Shown here: positions 10,830-20,418 of the stretch, piece by piece
How positions within the stretch are numbered: position 1 is the first letter of the stretch
Layout of the letters: each line of letters begins with the position of its first letter
Origin: Enoplolaimus lenunculus
Taxonomy: Eukaryota > Nematoda > Enoplea > Enoplida > Thoracostomopsidae
Assembly: GCA_030248215.1 (NCBI GenBank)
Contig: JASANG010001737.1
Location: forward strand, 423,501 to 487,500
Reading direction: 5' to 3'
Length of the DNA: 64,000 bases
Made by a program: the position numbers and the translations under genes
Notes under the pieces: generated by a model
What the model was told of the DNA's origin: nothing
Databases searched by the model: none
Seen by the model: only the letters and a program-made list of their open reading frames with translations

Positions 10830-12167
10830 CTAGCTAAGTACCCCCCATCCGCCTTCGATTTTATTGGTCCGTAAACAAATCAACGCTTCTTGCTGTACGG
10901 CAGTGGGATAACGCTCGCAAAGTTTACGAACCCATTTCGGTAACGCAATGTCAAACTCAATATAATCAATTCGATAAGTCCTGTAAACCAGTTCAGCTAA
11001 AAGTAGCGAATTTTGAATCTTAGCTTCAGCGTCAGTTTTTCGTTGAGATAAAAACGTAGCCGAAGTATTATGAAACGCTCTCTGTTCAAGGAACGCGTCT
11101 TCGAGATACGGTCCCCAGCCGGAAAATATGATCTCATGGGGCCAGCCGAAAATTGCAAACAGTGCTCGAAGTTGCCATTTTAGTGTTGAAACGTTTGCAC
11201 TATTGTAATAGAACACTTTATCGTAGCTGGATTTGAATAAACAAAATCCACAAAACCAGAATTGCGGATAAAAATGATCCTCGTGCAACGTCCCATAACT
11301 CGCGTTCAAGCTATCACTTGCGCTAAATTGTGCAATATGATGGTAATTACGACGAATAAAGCATTCTAAATCTTTTCGACAGCCATAACAAGTGGACTGA
11401 TGGAGCAGTAGCGTAATCCCTCGGCATTTATCCAACCAACCCGAAAGGAGTCGTTCAAACGGTTCACGAATGACGGCTATTTTCGTCCAATCATCGTCGG
11501 AAAATATTTTCGATCCATAAGTATTGTACCGGTACAGCGGGACGTCCGCAAAACAGCCGTCGTGGATTTCGTCCATTTCACGCTTGGTCATGCCACCTCC
11601 GCCAATATAAGCGCCCCGCCGTCGGCAAAATAACGCTTTTAATTGGGTGCACAAATTTTTCGGGATCCAACATACCATTAACCGCGATCCAGCGTCGAGC
11701 ATGGGAAGATTGTAGCGTTTTGGAAACGGCCACAACGCAACTGGTGTGGTAAACATTGATTCCATCGACCGGCTGCGATTGGGAGTTAAAATGTTCAACG
11801 GTCGAACAGTTTCTGATTGGCGGATTCGGGTGGAACGCAGTGACTGTAGCTCGGGTGAAAGTCGGACGTTGCGTAGGCTGATCGCTTGCCGATATTCAGT
11901 ATCATAGTAGCCAGCTTCGAGATGTACTGATCGGTATAGCGTTATTAGGCATAGTAGTATTGCAATAACGCAACAGTAACGCGTTAATAATCGATACCGA
12001 TGCCTAAGCCAAACTTTGGACGCAATCAACCAATCGTACCACGTTTCAAATTGTTGCAATTGGTCTGAAAAAGTTGAAATGTTTAAATATTTATGTTTTG
12101 TAACTGAGGACTGCTTGGAGTTTATGGCATTAGCTTGGGTCATTTTTGCTCCTATACTTTTCTGCAT
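10830..12167 (-). CDS. Carbohydrate sulfotransferase (Sulfotransfer_2 family), intronless
   Basis: Encodes 445 aa, probably a Golgi type II membrane enzyme that moves sulfate from PAPS onto a glycan, as CHST and HNK-1 sulfotransferases do. Residues 64-78 form a single hydrophobic anchor after a basic cytoplasmic tail. The 5-phosphosulfate-binding loop is CWIPKNLCTQLKALF (166-180) and the 3-phosphate-binding motif AVIREPFERLLSGWLDKC (231-248), close to the family consensus RDPFERLLSAY. A cysteine pair CYGC (260-263), HFYPQFWFCGF and a C-terminal LAELVYRTYRIDYIEFD, matching the family ending LYxxDYxxF, follow. The acceptor sugar cannot be told. The start is the first ATG; a second lies at codon 9. 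It is paralogous to the gene at 60366-61493 over the whole lumenal domain. Confidence 0.93.
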   Translation of the reverse strand: MQKSIGAKMTQANAINSKQSSVTKHKYLNISTFSDQLQQFETWYDWLIASKVWLRHRYRLLTRYCCVIAILLCLITLYRSVHLEAGYYDTEYRQAISLRNVRLSPELQSLRSTRIRQSETVRPLNILTPNRSRSMESMFTTPVALWPFPKRYNLPMLDAGSRLMVCWIPKNLCTQLKALFCRRRGAYIGGGGMTKREMDEIHDGCFADVPLYRYNTYGSKIFSDDDWTKIAVIREPFERLLSGWLDKCRGITLLLHQSTCYGCRKDLECFIRRNYHHIAQFSASDSLNASYGTLHEDHFYPQFWFCGFCLFKSSYDKVFYYNSANVSTLKWQLRALFAIFGWPHEIIFSGWGPYLEDAFLEQRAFHNTSATFLSQRKTDAEAKIQNSLLLAELVYRTYRIDYIEFDIALPKWVRKLCERYPTAVQQEALICLRTNKIEGGWGVLS

Positions 12168-13143
12168 GTATTCTTAAATTCCTGACATTTAGGTATTTGT
12201 AACAGAAATATAAATCGGATTTTAAGACTTTGTTTCATAAACGATTATAACAAGTATTTTTGAAATTTAAGACAAATATGTCTTCAACAAAAAGACTTGT
12301 TTTGCTGATTTTTCAGACAAGTCACTGAAACAAAGTTTTGCGAGTTACAGCGATTCCAAAATTAAAAACTAAAGTTCAATAAAATTCCCAAATATCTCAG
12401 CCTAAGATGCGTCCGTGATAGGTTTGGAGTCCCTGAGCACAGTCCAAAATATATATGCTTGAAATTTGATTCTTTATATATACACTCCAAAGAATAAAAG
12501 CGGGCAATTTGTTTCTAAATAATATAAGAAAATCATTTTTGAATAATGAAAAACACTATTTTTTGAAGAAAAATTTTTTTCTTATAAATTGGCAATAGTG
12601 ATTTCTTGAATACAGGGCTGGATTAAAGTGGTTATAGGCCTGAGTCCCGGATAATTAGCAACCCTTTTATTAGCCATCAGAAGTGCGAAACAAAATTTTG
12701 CTACGAAAGGAATTTCTAGATTTGCGCTTAGAGAAGTCACTTATGATCAGTATCAAAGTCCAATTCACGCAAAATATCGCATTCGATACGCACGATTACA
12801 AGATTTACAAGTCAATTTTGCTTCAAGAATGTTCACAATCGATTCTCAATTGATTCCAGTTTTGAGGGAAAATCGCTCGCCACTGCATCTGAAAACTGTA
12901 CGGACGACTCTGGTTATGCGTTCTTGAGCATATTTTCAGCAAAATTGGCCCGGTTATAGCAGAGCACTGGGGCTTAGGGTCAAAGCGGATGGTGTCTATC
13001 CCCGCTGGGTCGGATTTTTTGTTAAGTCCGACCCAGGTAGACTTAAATTATTGTTCGGGGCTGAGCCGATTTAGGTTAGATTTTAATGTTACCATCCGAA
13101 CCAACGTAGAGACAAACCCCTGAGATGTTTCTACAGTTTAGCT
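12168..13143. other. Intergenic stretch, no gene seen
   Basis: AT-rich DNA upstream of the sulfotransferase gene. A phrase CAGGGCTGGATTAAAG at about 12613 looks like a transposon tip, but no partner end was found. No promoter motif can be defended. Confidence 0.4.
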
Positions 13144-13588
13144 TACTGTAGTGACCCGAATAAGAGGGGAGACTGATATTTGTTTGGCCTCTCCAGAGGG
13201 TACCCCCTGTTATTCGGTTAGGGACTGTTATTTATTTTTAACTCATGCTCAGCCGCCCTTCGTTACTGATATATATCCGGTACTGCAGTTATCCGTTGAA
13301 TTAAACGTTTATTTGTCTTGTGTCAATAGCTTGAGCGATAATACAAGGTTATATTTAGGAATGTACTTTCAAAATTTAAGTACGCTTTAAAGTTTCGAAC
13401 TCAAATTATTTGGTCTTGGAGTCATTTATGAGCTACAATTAGGGTTAATTGACGTTTATGGACTCTAATTAGGGTTTAGGGACTCTATCCGCCTACGGAC
13501 TGTTATTAGGGATACGGACTCTTATTGATTCGGAGTCAAATTGGGGACCCCCTCTTATTACCCCCTCTTATTCGGGTCAATATAGTAG
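13144..13588. mobile_element. MITE with GTAGTGACCCGAATAAGAGGGG ends, copy 1
   Basis: The left tip CTGTAGTGACCCGAATAAGA is the inverse of the right tip TCTTATTCGGGTCAATATAG. The interior carries phrases such as GTTTATGGACTCTAATTAGG and TTAGGGATACGGACTC, shared with the copies at 17300-17515 and 34205-34430. Confidence 0.8.
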
Positions 13589-13589
13589 G

Positions 13590-14460
13590 TTCAACGGCGA
13601 TTTTTGATCCTCATATAAAATTTGCTGAAATCCTATAGAATGTGCGGGGCCGGTTTTCTAACTTTTTGGACCATCCTATTGTACCAATAATTTCCTGTTC
13701 CCTGAAGTCTTTTGTTCGATTCGGATCACCGGTTGTGCGAGTAGTCAGCCTGCCCCGGTGGTCAGAGGCTCCTAGCCCTGAAACATGGGGCAGTGTGGTG
13801 CAGTCGTGGTCCGGCTTTATGCCCGCTTATAGCCGGTTAAAAGTTGCCTGCCTGCTTAACAAAAAACAGTCTAAAATAATTCGGTATTAAGAGACAAGGA
13901 TTGTAAAAATGCGCGGACACTCCAGGTCTGAAAGCGGAGATTCTGTCCCGAATAGTGCTAAACTGATTACTCAACTTTCCATCACACTGGCATAAGTTTT
14001 GGGATCGGTAAGGATAGGTAGCGTAGGCTTAGCTGCCGGGTCCCAGCCTTATAGAAACCATAAAATGAAATAAATCCGAAGTGCATTCTCATCGTTTGGG
14101 AAAGTATCTTGCACACCCTTTTATACAACCAAGCCGAAGAACGCAATCGGTACTTCGAAAAATTCCCATAGCGGTTTTGGTGGCTTGTTAATTGTTATCC
14201 ATTGAAACATGTGGTGGGTTTTCGGTCGATGGCATGTCTCTTTTGGAGGGAAGCTTCGGGTCCGGCTCCCCTGAACCCCATTTAATCCGGCTCCGCATAA
14301 ATTATCACATCCATGTTTTAACGATTTCAGACACAAATCTCTGAGCTGTTTAAATTTTTTTCAAGCCTGCAACTGCTCAAACATTCGAAACACTCAGCAT
14401 AATTGGCCTATAAATAAAATGAAACCAACTCACAGAAGTTATCGCCAGTTGAATTTTATA
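13590..14460. other. Intergenic stretch, no gene seen
   Basis: Open frames at 13642-13890 (plus) and 14121-14336 (minus) show no family features and have no supporting splice structure. Nothing further can be supported. Confidence 0.4.
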
Positions 14461-14679
14461 CACTGCAAAAAATAGGCTGTCAAATTGACTCTCTGGGAAA
14501 TAGGCTTTTCCTAATTGCACAAACTGAGTCAAAATTCGACTCCGCCAGAGTCAAATTCCATTCACTGAACAGCTCAGTAAGTCAAATTTGACTCTGGGCG
14601 AGTCGAATTTGACTCAGTTTGTGAGTTAGGAAAAGCCTATTTCCCCGAGAGTCAATTTGACTCCCTATTTTTTACAGTG
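14461..14679. mobile_element. Palindromic TA-type MITE, copy 3
   Basis: Tips CACTGCAAAAAATAGG and TATTTTTTACAGTG are directly flanked by TA on both sides (14459-14460 and 14680-14681). The 219-bp unit folds into one long hairpin through GACTCCGCC/GGCGAGTC arms. Confidence 0.88.
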
Positions 14680-14757
14680 TACTATAGGTACTTATTCACA
14701 TCCACCACATTAGAGTTTGGATAGAATATATTCAAATGTCTCCCCATATTACTGCTT

Positions 14758-14832
14758 ATTATCATTGTCATAAAGCTTAGGCTTAAGGCTTAGTTTTAAT
14801 GTAAACTTCAAGCTCAAGCCTACGCTTATCAC
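14758..14832. mobile_element. hAT-like MITE fragment with TTAGGC units
   Basis: Phrases AAGCTTAGGCTTAAGGC and CAAGCCTACGCTTATC belong to the interior of the family at 3604; tips are absent. Confidence 0.5.
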
Positions 14833-15065
14833 GAGTTGCCCCACACAGCCGCAGTTTTTACACCGTAAAGCGTGTTTTATTACCTGCAATCTGTTCCAAA
14901 TGCTCCCGAAACGTAACCGGTGATTGTGAAGAGCGATTGATTGGCACTTGCTGATATTCCATAAATCTTTTCTAAGACGTTAACTGCTTTTGGATCGAAA
15001 ATATTTTATTCAACATCCTCGCTTTTTGTTCAAATTCAGTTGGGTAACGTGGGAAAATACTCAGC

Positions 15066-15236
15066 AAAAAGAAGCCAAAACAAAAAAAACCAAAAAAAAC
15101 AAAACAACAACAGAGCAGCGGGGAGAGAGAAAAAAAAAAAAAAAAAAAAAAAAAAGGCCCAAACCGCCACCCCACCCAACCCAAACACACAGACGGCCCC
15201 CCCCAACCCCCCCCGAAAAAAAAAAAAAAATAGAAA
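15066..15236. repeat. Low-complexity A-rich and C-rich tract
   Basis: Long A runs interrupted by CC, then C-rich text (CCCCACCCAACCC), C runs and more A runs. It directly precedes the tail of a tRNA-derived element (GAAAATATTCATGTGAGAAAGGG at 15234-15256). The composition is unlike anything else here and may be an assembly or read artefact. Open frames through it mean nothing. Confidence 0.8.
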
Positions 15237-15299
15237 ATATTCATGTGAGAAAGGGTTAAGCGAAAAATTTTCAAGTTACTATATATCTAAGAGTCCGGG

Positions 15300-16340
15300 T
15301 CAAATTCCACAAGTGAACTAAGACGTCTGACACAGTGGATAATATTCATGACCAAAAGAGTTAATGTTCATTGTACGTTGACTAGAGTTGCTTTTCCACA
15401 GTATAAATTAAGTAGTTATAAACAACCTAATTTTAGTGAATATCAATTCAGTGAAATCTATGACAAATTTTGATATAGAAATTGCTGGAACCACGGATCT
15501 GGAACCAGAGGTCACATCTCCGATCGATCTCGGTTTGCACCCTATTGTCGGAATGGTATCATTTGTATATTAGTCCAAGTTCGCTATATTCATTCTATGT
15601 GTATTATAATAAATGAAATACAATGCATGATCAAAACATACTTGTGAAACGCGAATAAAACACTGAGCTTTCGGGGAATACCAAAAATATTTTTTGATTC
15701 GGAAGTTTACTGTGTTAGAAGTATTAAGTGCGCGTTTTTAATGTTGCGCTAATGTTTATTATATAATGGGCCATCTACATAATAATGCGTGCACCAAGGT
15801 AAAAAATTGTCCTAGTCTGAGGAGGGAACTACATCGCTCAGACAGTCTACCTATATAGAATGTCATAAATAGGACCAGTGCCCGAAAAGAGCCTTATGAC
15901 AAACTATACCGCCTTGCTGCAGCATATTATTGTCACAATAGCCTGTGTACGCTAGTGATTTGTTCAGACACTGTAGGTAGGAACTGCATACGCGCAGTCA
16001 ATGTTTACCGCCAACTTTGTACATATGCGCGCGCTATTGCTTGGCGCTGTTTTTCCAACTCGTTATACATTGTGCGTAGCGTTGTCCAGACACCCATCCG
16101 ACAGTGTTTGAAAAACATTTATTGCCTCAGAACACCCGTGCAATGTCCATGTACCCCATCAGCAGCACTGTTTTTGACATAGTTCCTATCGGGTTACTGG
16201 GCAATTAAATACAAAACGTAGATTTTTTGTTTAGAACAATTATTACGAGTGCTTAGAAACAGTGGTCCATATCAGTGTGGATAAAATCGATCACAACTTA
16301 CTAATCTTATCTTGAGCAGCTTGAAAAGTGAGTTTCAAAT
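15300..16340. other. Intergenic stretch, no gene seen
   Basis: No protein or RNA gene is supportable. The frame at 15955-16182 has no recognisable features. Confidence 0.4.
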
Positions 16341-16412
16341 GAGTTTGAGCTCTCTAGCATATTGATTCTTAAACGAACGCTCTACCGCTGAGCCATGCAG
16401 CTCGGCTTTCTA
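16341..16412 (-). repeat. Degenerate tRNA-like sequence
   Basis: Read on the minus strand it gives GAGCTGCATGGCTCAGCGGTAGAGCG followed by TTCGTTTAAG, a clear tRNA D-arm and A-box, but the B-box is missing. It resembles the tRNA-like head of the composite element at 16691. Confidence 0.45.
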
Positions 16413-16690
16413 ACAATTTTTATATTCTGCTATATTTGTCGACAGGTAGGATGTTGGCTGTGTATTTGTTTGGTGTCACAAATATTAACAGTAACAAAAA
16501 TATTGTTTTTATTCATTAGTGAGGGTATTTACTTAGCTAGGTGATTGAATGTAAATTACAAAAAACTTTAAAGATGCATAACATGAGCTACAGTATACAC
16601 ATTCAGTGGTGGATCCATGGGGGGCACCCCGGCCGTGGCCCCCCCAACAGCATCTCGACAAAAATTATATAGTGTCAATTGCGGTTCTAT

Positions 16691-17280
16691 GTCAGTCTGG
16701 TAGGATCAGGGACATCAGACCTTTTACTAAGCAGCTGGAAAAGCGGGCTCGAGCGGGGATCGAACTCTCAGCCTACGGACCCTTAAGCGAACACTCTACC
16801 ACTGCGCTACGCAGCCCGCCTGTCCAACTACCATTTTCATCGACTATATTTATCGACCGTATGCTGCCAGCTAGCATACATACAGTGCACTGCGTGCACA
16901 TAACGGACAAGCATGTCTCATATGCTTACATGCCCTTATTTTCAACAAGGTCGTCCCTTGACCGTCCATCCTATTTTCGACTGGATACCGTGTTCATAGC
17001 GCGGCAGTTTACCATTGCGCTCACGGCGTAGCCCCCATGTCAGTCTGGTAGGATCAGGGACATCAGACCTTTTACTAAGCAGCTGGAAAAGCGGGGATCG
17101 AACTCTCAGCCTACGGACCCTTAAGCGCCCACTGTACCACTGCGCTACGCAGCCCGCCTGTCCAACTACCATTTTCGTCGACTATATTTGTCGACCGTAT
17201 GCTGCCAGCTAGCATACATACAGTGCACTGCACTATATTGCATGTGCACATAACGGACAAGCATGTCTCACATGCTTACA
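16691..17280 (-). mobile_element. Composite tRNA-derived element, copy 1
   Basis: The unit starts GTCAGTCTGGTAGGATC, ends CATGTCTCACATGCTTACA and is flanked by TTCTAT on both sides (16685-16690 and 17281-17286). On the minus strand it holds two near-identical tRNA-like heads (GTAGCGCAGTGGTAGAGTG with B-box GAGTTCGATCCCCGC) and between them a third, different tRNA-like A-box region (CCGTGAGCGCAATGGTAAAC). Each head is followed by the phrase GTATGCTGCCAGC in plus-strand reading. The copy at 44171-44743 has the same layout and its own 6-bp duplication, so the whole unit moves as one. Confidence 0.8.
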
Positions 17281-17299
17281 TTCTATGCTGTTTATTTCT

Positions 17300-17515
17300 C
17301 TGTTTTATACACAATAGTATAAGCACGCTTTAAAGTTTTGAAGTCACCTTTATTTGGCCCTGGAGCTATTTATGCGCTGCAATTAGGGATAATGGACATT
17401 TATGGACTCTAAGAAGTGTTTAAGGACTCTACCCGCTTACAGACTCTTATTAGGGATACGGAGTCATATTAATTGGGTCTCAAAATGGGGACCCCCCTCT
17501 TATTTGGGTTACTAC
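17300..17515. mobile_element. GTAGTGACCC-type MITE remnant, copy 2
   Basis: The interior phrases TTTATGGACTCTAAGAAG and TTAGGGATACGGAGTC and the right tip CTCTTATTTGGGTTACTACA match the element at 13144. It sits inside the CAGTGGCGGATCC MITE at the same point as in the copy at 34138. Confidence 0.75.
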
Positions 17516-17967
17516 AGCATGGGTCAAAAATAAGTTTATTACCTGTGAAATTTTGCCCCCTCATTCTGAGATCCTGGATCCGCCACTGTACACATTGTCA
17601 GAAATCAGAATTTTGGCTTGGTGTGTTATGCGCAAAAAAATAAACGCGCTTATAAGAGTCCATATCGTTATTTCAAAACATTCCTAAATATCAGACTTGT
17701 TTTATGTTGCTTGATCCAAAAATATAGTTTGGCTACATTCCGATTCAAAATGATATTAAATCAGGTAGTCAAGTCAAGTTATGTATATTTATATTTGGAT
17801 TTCATAGGTCGAGCTGATTACGAGTATATCAAAGTTCTCGCTAAAATTATGTTCCCTGATTTTCCTCCTAATCTGCATGGGGCGAGCAACTTCTAGTGTG
17901 ATATTATGTTGTAAAATAGACAGCATCGCCGGCTCGTTCTGGCGGCAGTTGTATTTTATTGTTTAGC

Positions 17968-18958
17968 ATGGACAGTGAAGTTATTATAACGCAGTATAAA
18001 TTTTTATGGAAGATTTCGCACCAATATCGTAGTATATTACCGTTACTTTCATCAGATTGTTGCCATCAAGCAGTTTCACTGGCCGAAGCATGTGGATCGT
18101 CAGTACCGGACAAAACATTTTGTCAAAAGTGCTATATGCCATATGATATAGATACGGTTTTAAGGACTAAATCTCATCAATTTATTCCGCGCACGCGGTT
18201 ATCGAAGATCTTCCGACGTCAAGCAACGGGACTTGCCCTTCATAAGGTTATTGCTTATTCAGTATCGCTACCAGAATAAGACGGTACGACCCACTGTCTA
18301 ATTCTGTCAATAATCTATATTTGGCTCTGATAATCGTGCTTGCATGGATATTTATCGCCACCAGCTATAAGTGGGACTGAGTTATAGACAGCATCTGTCA
18401 CCTGTTCTAACTAAGTCTTGTAAGTTTCGACCAATCAATGAAAGCCATCATTTGTCCTTCTTGTGAGTAAACTAAGAGTTTGAGTTACTGGGCAGCGTAA
18501 GTTTGTTTACAAACCTAAGAATAACTGTTGCTAAACCAACTATTGAGACTATAACTTCATATGCTTGATCATAACATTGTTGTATTTGTATGTATTTTCA
18601 GATTGAAAAACAGTTGCTTAAACATTATCAAAAGAAACAAAGAAGCAGTACGTATTCTTGTTTGTTGGTAAAATGCAGCCATTGTGGATTTGAGCAAAGT
18701 TATCGCTTAAAGTCCGGTCGTTTTGACCGCAATAGCACATTCCGAGGCGCAACGCCGTTCAAAATCAAAACATCTGCCGGTAATTTAAACCAATCAGTAT
18801 CTGTCGGTACTCCTAAAACCAATGATTCTAGGGATCTCAAGACATCGTTCAGTTTTGACTACAGCCTCACCTCCACACCTGTTCAGAAAACTCCAGCAAG
18901 CAGCTCTGGAAGAAGACGCAAAAAATTGATGGCGTTGAAAAAATTAGTGAATAGTTAG
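17968..18958 (+). CDS. C18orf21-like protein (UPF0711; probable RNase MRP/P-associated factor)
   Basis: Two exons, 17968-18246 and 18602-18958, join in phase 0 and encode 211 aa (human C18orf21 has about 220). Seen: two CxxC pairs, CQKC (52-55) and CSHC (118-121), forming a zinc ribbon as in Rpp21-type RNase P subunits; a basic linker RTRLSKIFRRQ (75-85), matching human RLTPKIQKLLNRE; and a Ser/Thr/Pro-rich tail ending in a lysine-rich segment. Human C18orf21 has been reported as an RNase MRP subunit related to Rpp21, so a role in rRNA processing is inferred. The intron uses the donor AAG|GTTATT and acceptor TTTTCAG. An acceptor-like TATTGTTTAG lies one base before CATGG at the start. AATAAA at 19025 is a likely polyadenylation signal. 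Rpp21 itself is a less good match. Confidence 0.75.
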
Positions 18959-19785
18959 CGTTTTGTAGTCCTTATGCAGCCGTGTACTTAAATTTCTGCA
19001 TAAATGTTGAGTTACTTAACTAAAAATAAAATAGATGTCTCGAAATATTTTCCGTGCCAGTTTTCAATGGTTTTTATCAATGATTTGTCAGTTGTCATTA
19101 CATACGTATATACATTACAAGATGATTTCAGTGTGTGTAAACCAGGTTAAACGTTTCAATGATGGTGCTGATGGTAACTTCTGAAAACTTTGTATCGTTT
19201 CGAGTGTTCGAATATTGTTTGCTTTCGATATACGTAATCTACAGCGGCAACGTATGCAATGTTATTCCTTTTTCTTTGTGTGTCACAAAGTGATTTATTG
19301 TGTTACTAGCGCATAACATTAAGCCTCGTTCACAGAATTCACTAGGGCAATTTTTGCGTAGAGAACTGGCAGTTGCGATTTGCACACTCAAGCTTTGCAT
19401 CAGAAGGTGCAACTTACAGTGCAAATTTTGCCGCGAGAAGTTGCAGCTGCAATGGATTTTCGAACAAAACTTGCTGCTACAAGTTCTCGTTGTAAAGTAC
19501 GTGCCAATTGCAGCATACAAGTTTCTTCTGTCAAAGATTTGCTCGTGTAACTTACAGCAAGAAGTTTTCACTACAAAATATAGCATAGATCAGGACTTTA
19601 GGTATAAAAATCATTGCAAAATGATTGTTTTGTACGTAAATATGGTGTTCAAAATGTAAAGTAAATTTTCTGCTGTAATTTGTTTTATTCAATAAAACAG
19701 CTAAGAAAACGATAAGTATGAACAATAAGTAACATACGATCTGTTAGTTCTGTACATGATACGGTTCGTTTATAAATCAGGGCGT

Positions 19786-19918
19786 ACCGTTTTCCAGTGA
19801 GACTGATTAGGAGTAAGATTAAGTTTTAGACTATCAATTTGATTACGCTCAGTTTTAAGTATAGGATTATCCTCACGCCTTAGGTTTAGGAATGGAATTT
19901 GCTTACATGTGTTACGGG
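19786..19918. mobile_element. hAT-like MITE, diverged copy with TTAGGC units
   Basis: Phrases AAGTTTTAGACTATCAA and CCTTAGGTTTAGGAATGG and the end TGTGTTACGGGCC place it in the family at 3604; the left tip is worn. Confidence 0.55.
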
Positions 19919-20116
19919 CCTCAAACATTGCACATGGCTAGCCTTTGTTAACCAAGCTATTGTAAAGAAGGGCCGTAGCAGTTTTATAAACATTCCCAAA
20001 CGTAACGATAAGCCTATTACTACACGGTTAGGCTGATGACTATAATTCGGCGGCATTAAGGGTAACCTGGGGCAAATACGGGGTGGTACAATGTGACTAT
20101 TTTTCCCATGTAAAGA

Positions 20117-20283
20117 TCTGGGGCGGGGAGTTTTTCTGTAGGACTAGAATACAGTAAGTTTAAGCTTTAGACTAATGTTTTTGCTTGGCATAGGCTTAGG
20201 AATGCTCATTCTTACGCTTAGGTTTAGGCGTAGGCTTTGGCTTGGAAATATGATTATAATACTGTTCTGCCTCTGTTAAGTTT
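20117..20283. mobile_element. hAT-like MITE with TTAGGC units, right tip lost
   Basis: It starts CCCATGTAAAGATCTGGGGC and runs through CTTAGGTTTAGGCGTAGGC to ACTGTTCTGCCTCTGTTA, where the family tip breaks off. Confidence 0.65.
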
Positions 20284-20403
20284 TATGGATCATTGAATAA
20301 ACGCCACTTTACTGGTTTGCTCGCAAAGCTTTACACTAAGTTATGCCTCCTGCAACGACGTCATCGCTACGCCCCTGAAAGTAACTTAGTTCTGATTAAT
20401 TCG

Positions 20404-20414
20404 TTGTTTTCTAG
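20404..20414 (+). promoter_or_regulatory. Splice-acceptor-like site before the MALSU1-like start codon
   Basis: TTGTTTTCTAG ends four bases before the ATG at 20419. With no upstream coding exon, this placement is what a spliced-leader trans-splice acceptor looks like; an untranslated first exon would also explain it. Confidence 0.4.
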
Positions 20415-20418
20415 TGAA

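Larger units (their letters stand above)
16604..17588. mobile_element. CAGTGGCGGATCC-type MITE carrying nested insertions, copy 1
   Basis: The tips CAGTGGTGGATCCATGG and ATCCTGGATCCGCCACTG are flanked by a perfect 8-bp repeat TACACATT (16596-16603 and 17589-17596), which marks a hAT-like insertion. Within it lie a tRNA composite element (16691-17280) and a GTAGTGACCC-type MITE remnant (about 17300-17515). The true MITE body is close to the 175-bp copy at 33080. Confidence 0.9.
18959..20414. other. Intergenic stretch with repeats
   Basis: Holds a TTGCAGCTGCAA-rich repeat (about 19310-19580; its frames on both strands mirror each other and are not genes) and two TTAGGC-type MITE pieces at 19786-19918 and 20117-20283. 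No gene is seen. Confidence 0.5.

Noticed and set aside
10579-10837. Short plus-strand frames next to the sulfotransferase
   Set aside because: They overlap a palindromic MITE and the 3-prime flank of the minus-strand gene and show no conserved features.
15040-15321. Overlapping lysine-rich and proline-rich open frames on both strands
   Set aside because: They are products of the A/C homopolymer tract and have no splice or family support.
16606-17212. Several overlapping frames, one reading VAQWYSGRLRVRRLRVRSP
   Set aside because: This peptide is a typical translation of tRNA-derived repeats; the region is a MITE with a tRNA composite inside.
19239-19659. Cysteine-rich frames on opposite strands
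   Set aside because: The two mirror each other over a TTGCAGCTGCAA-rich repeat. The cysteines come from the repeat word.
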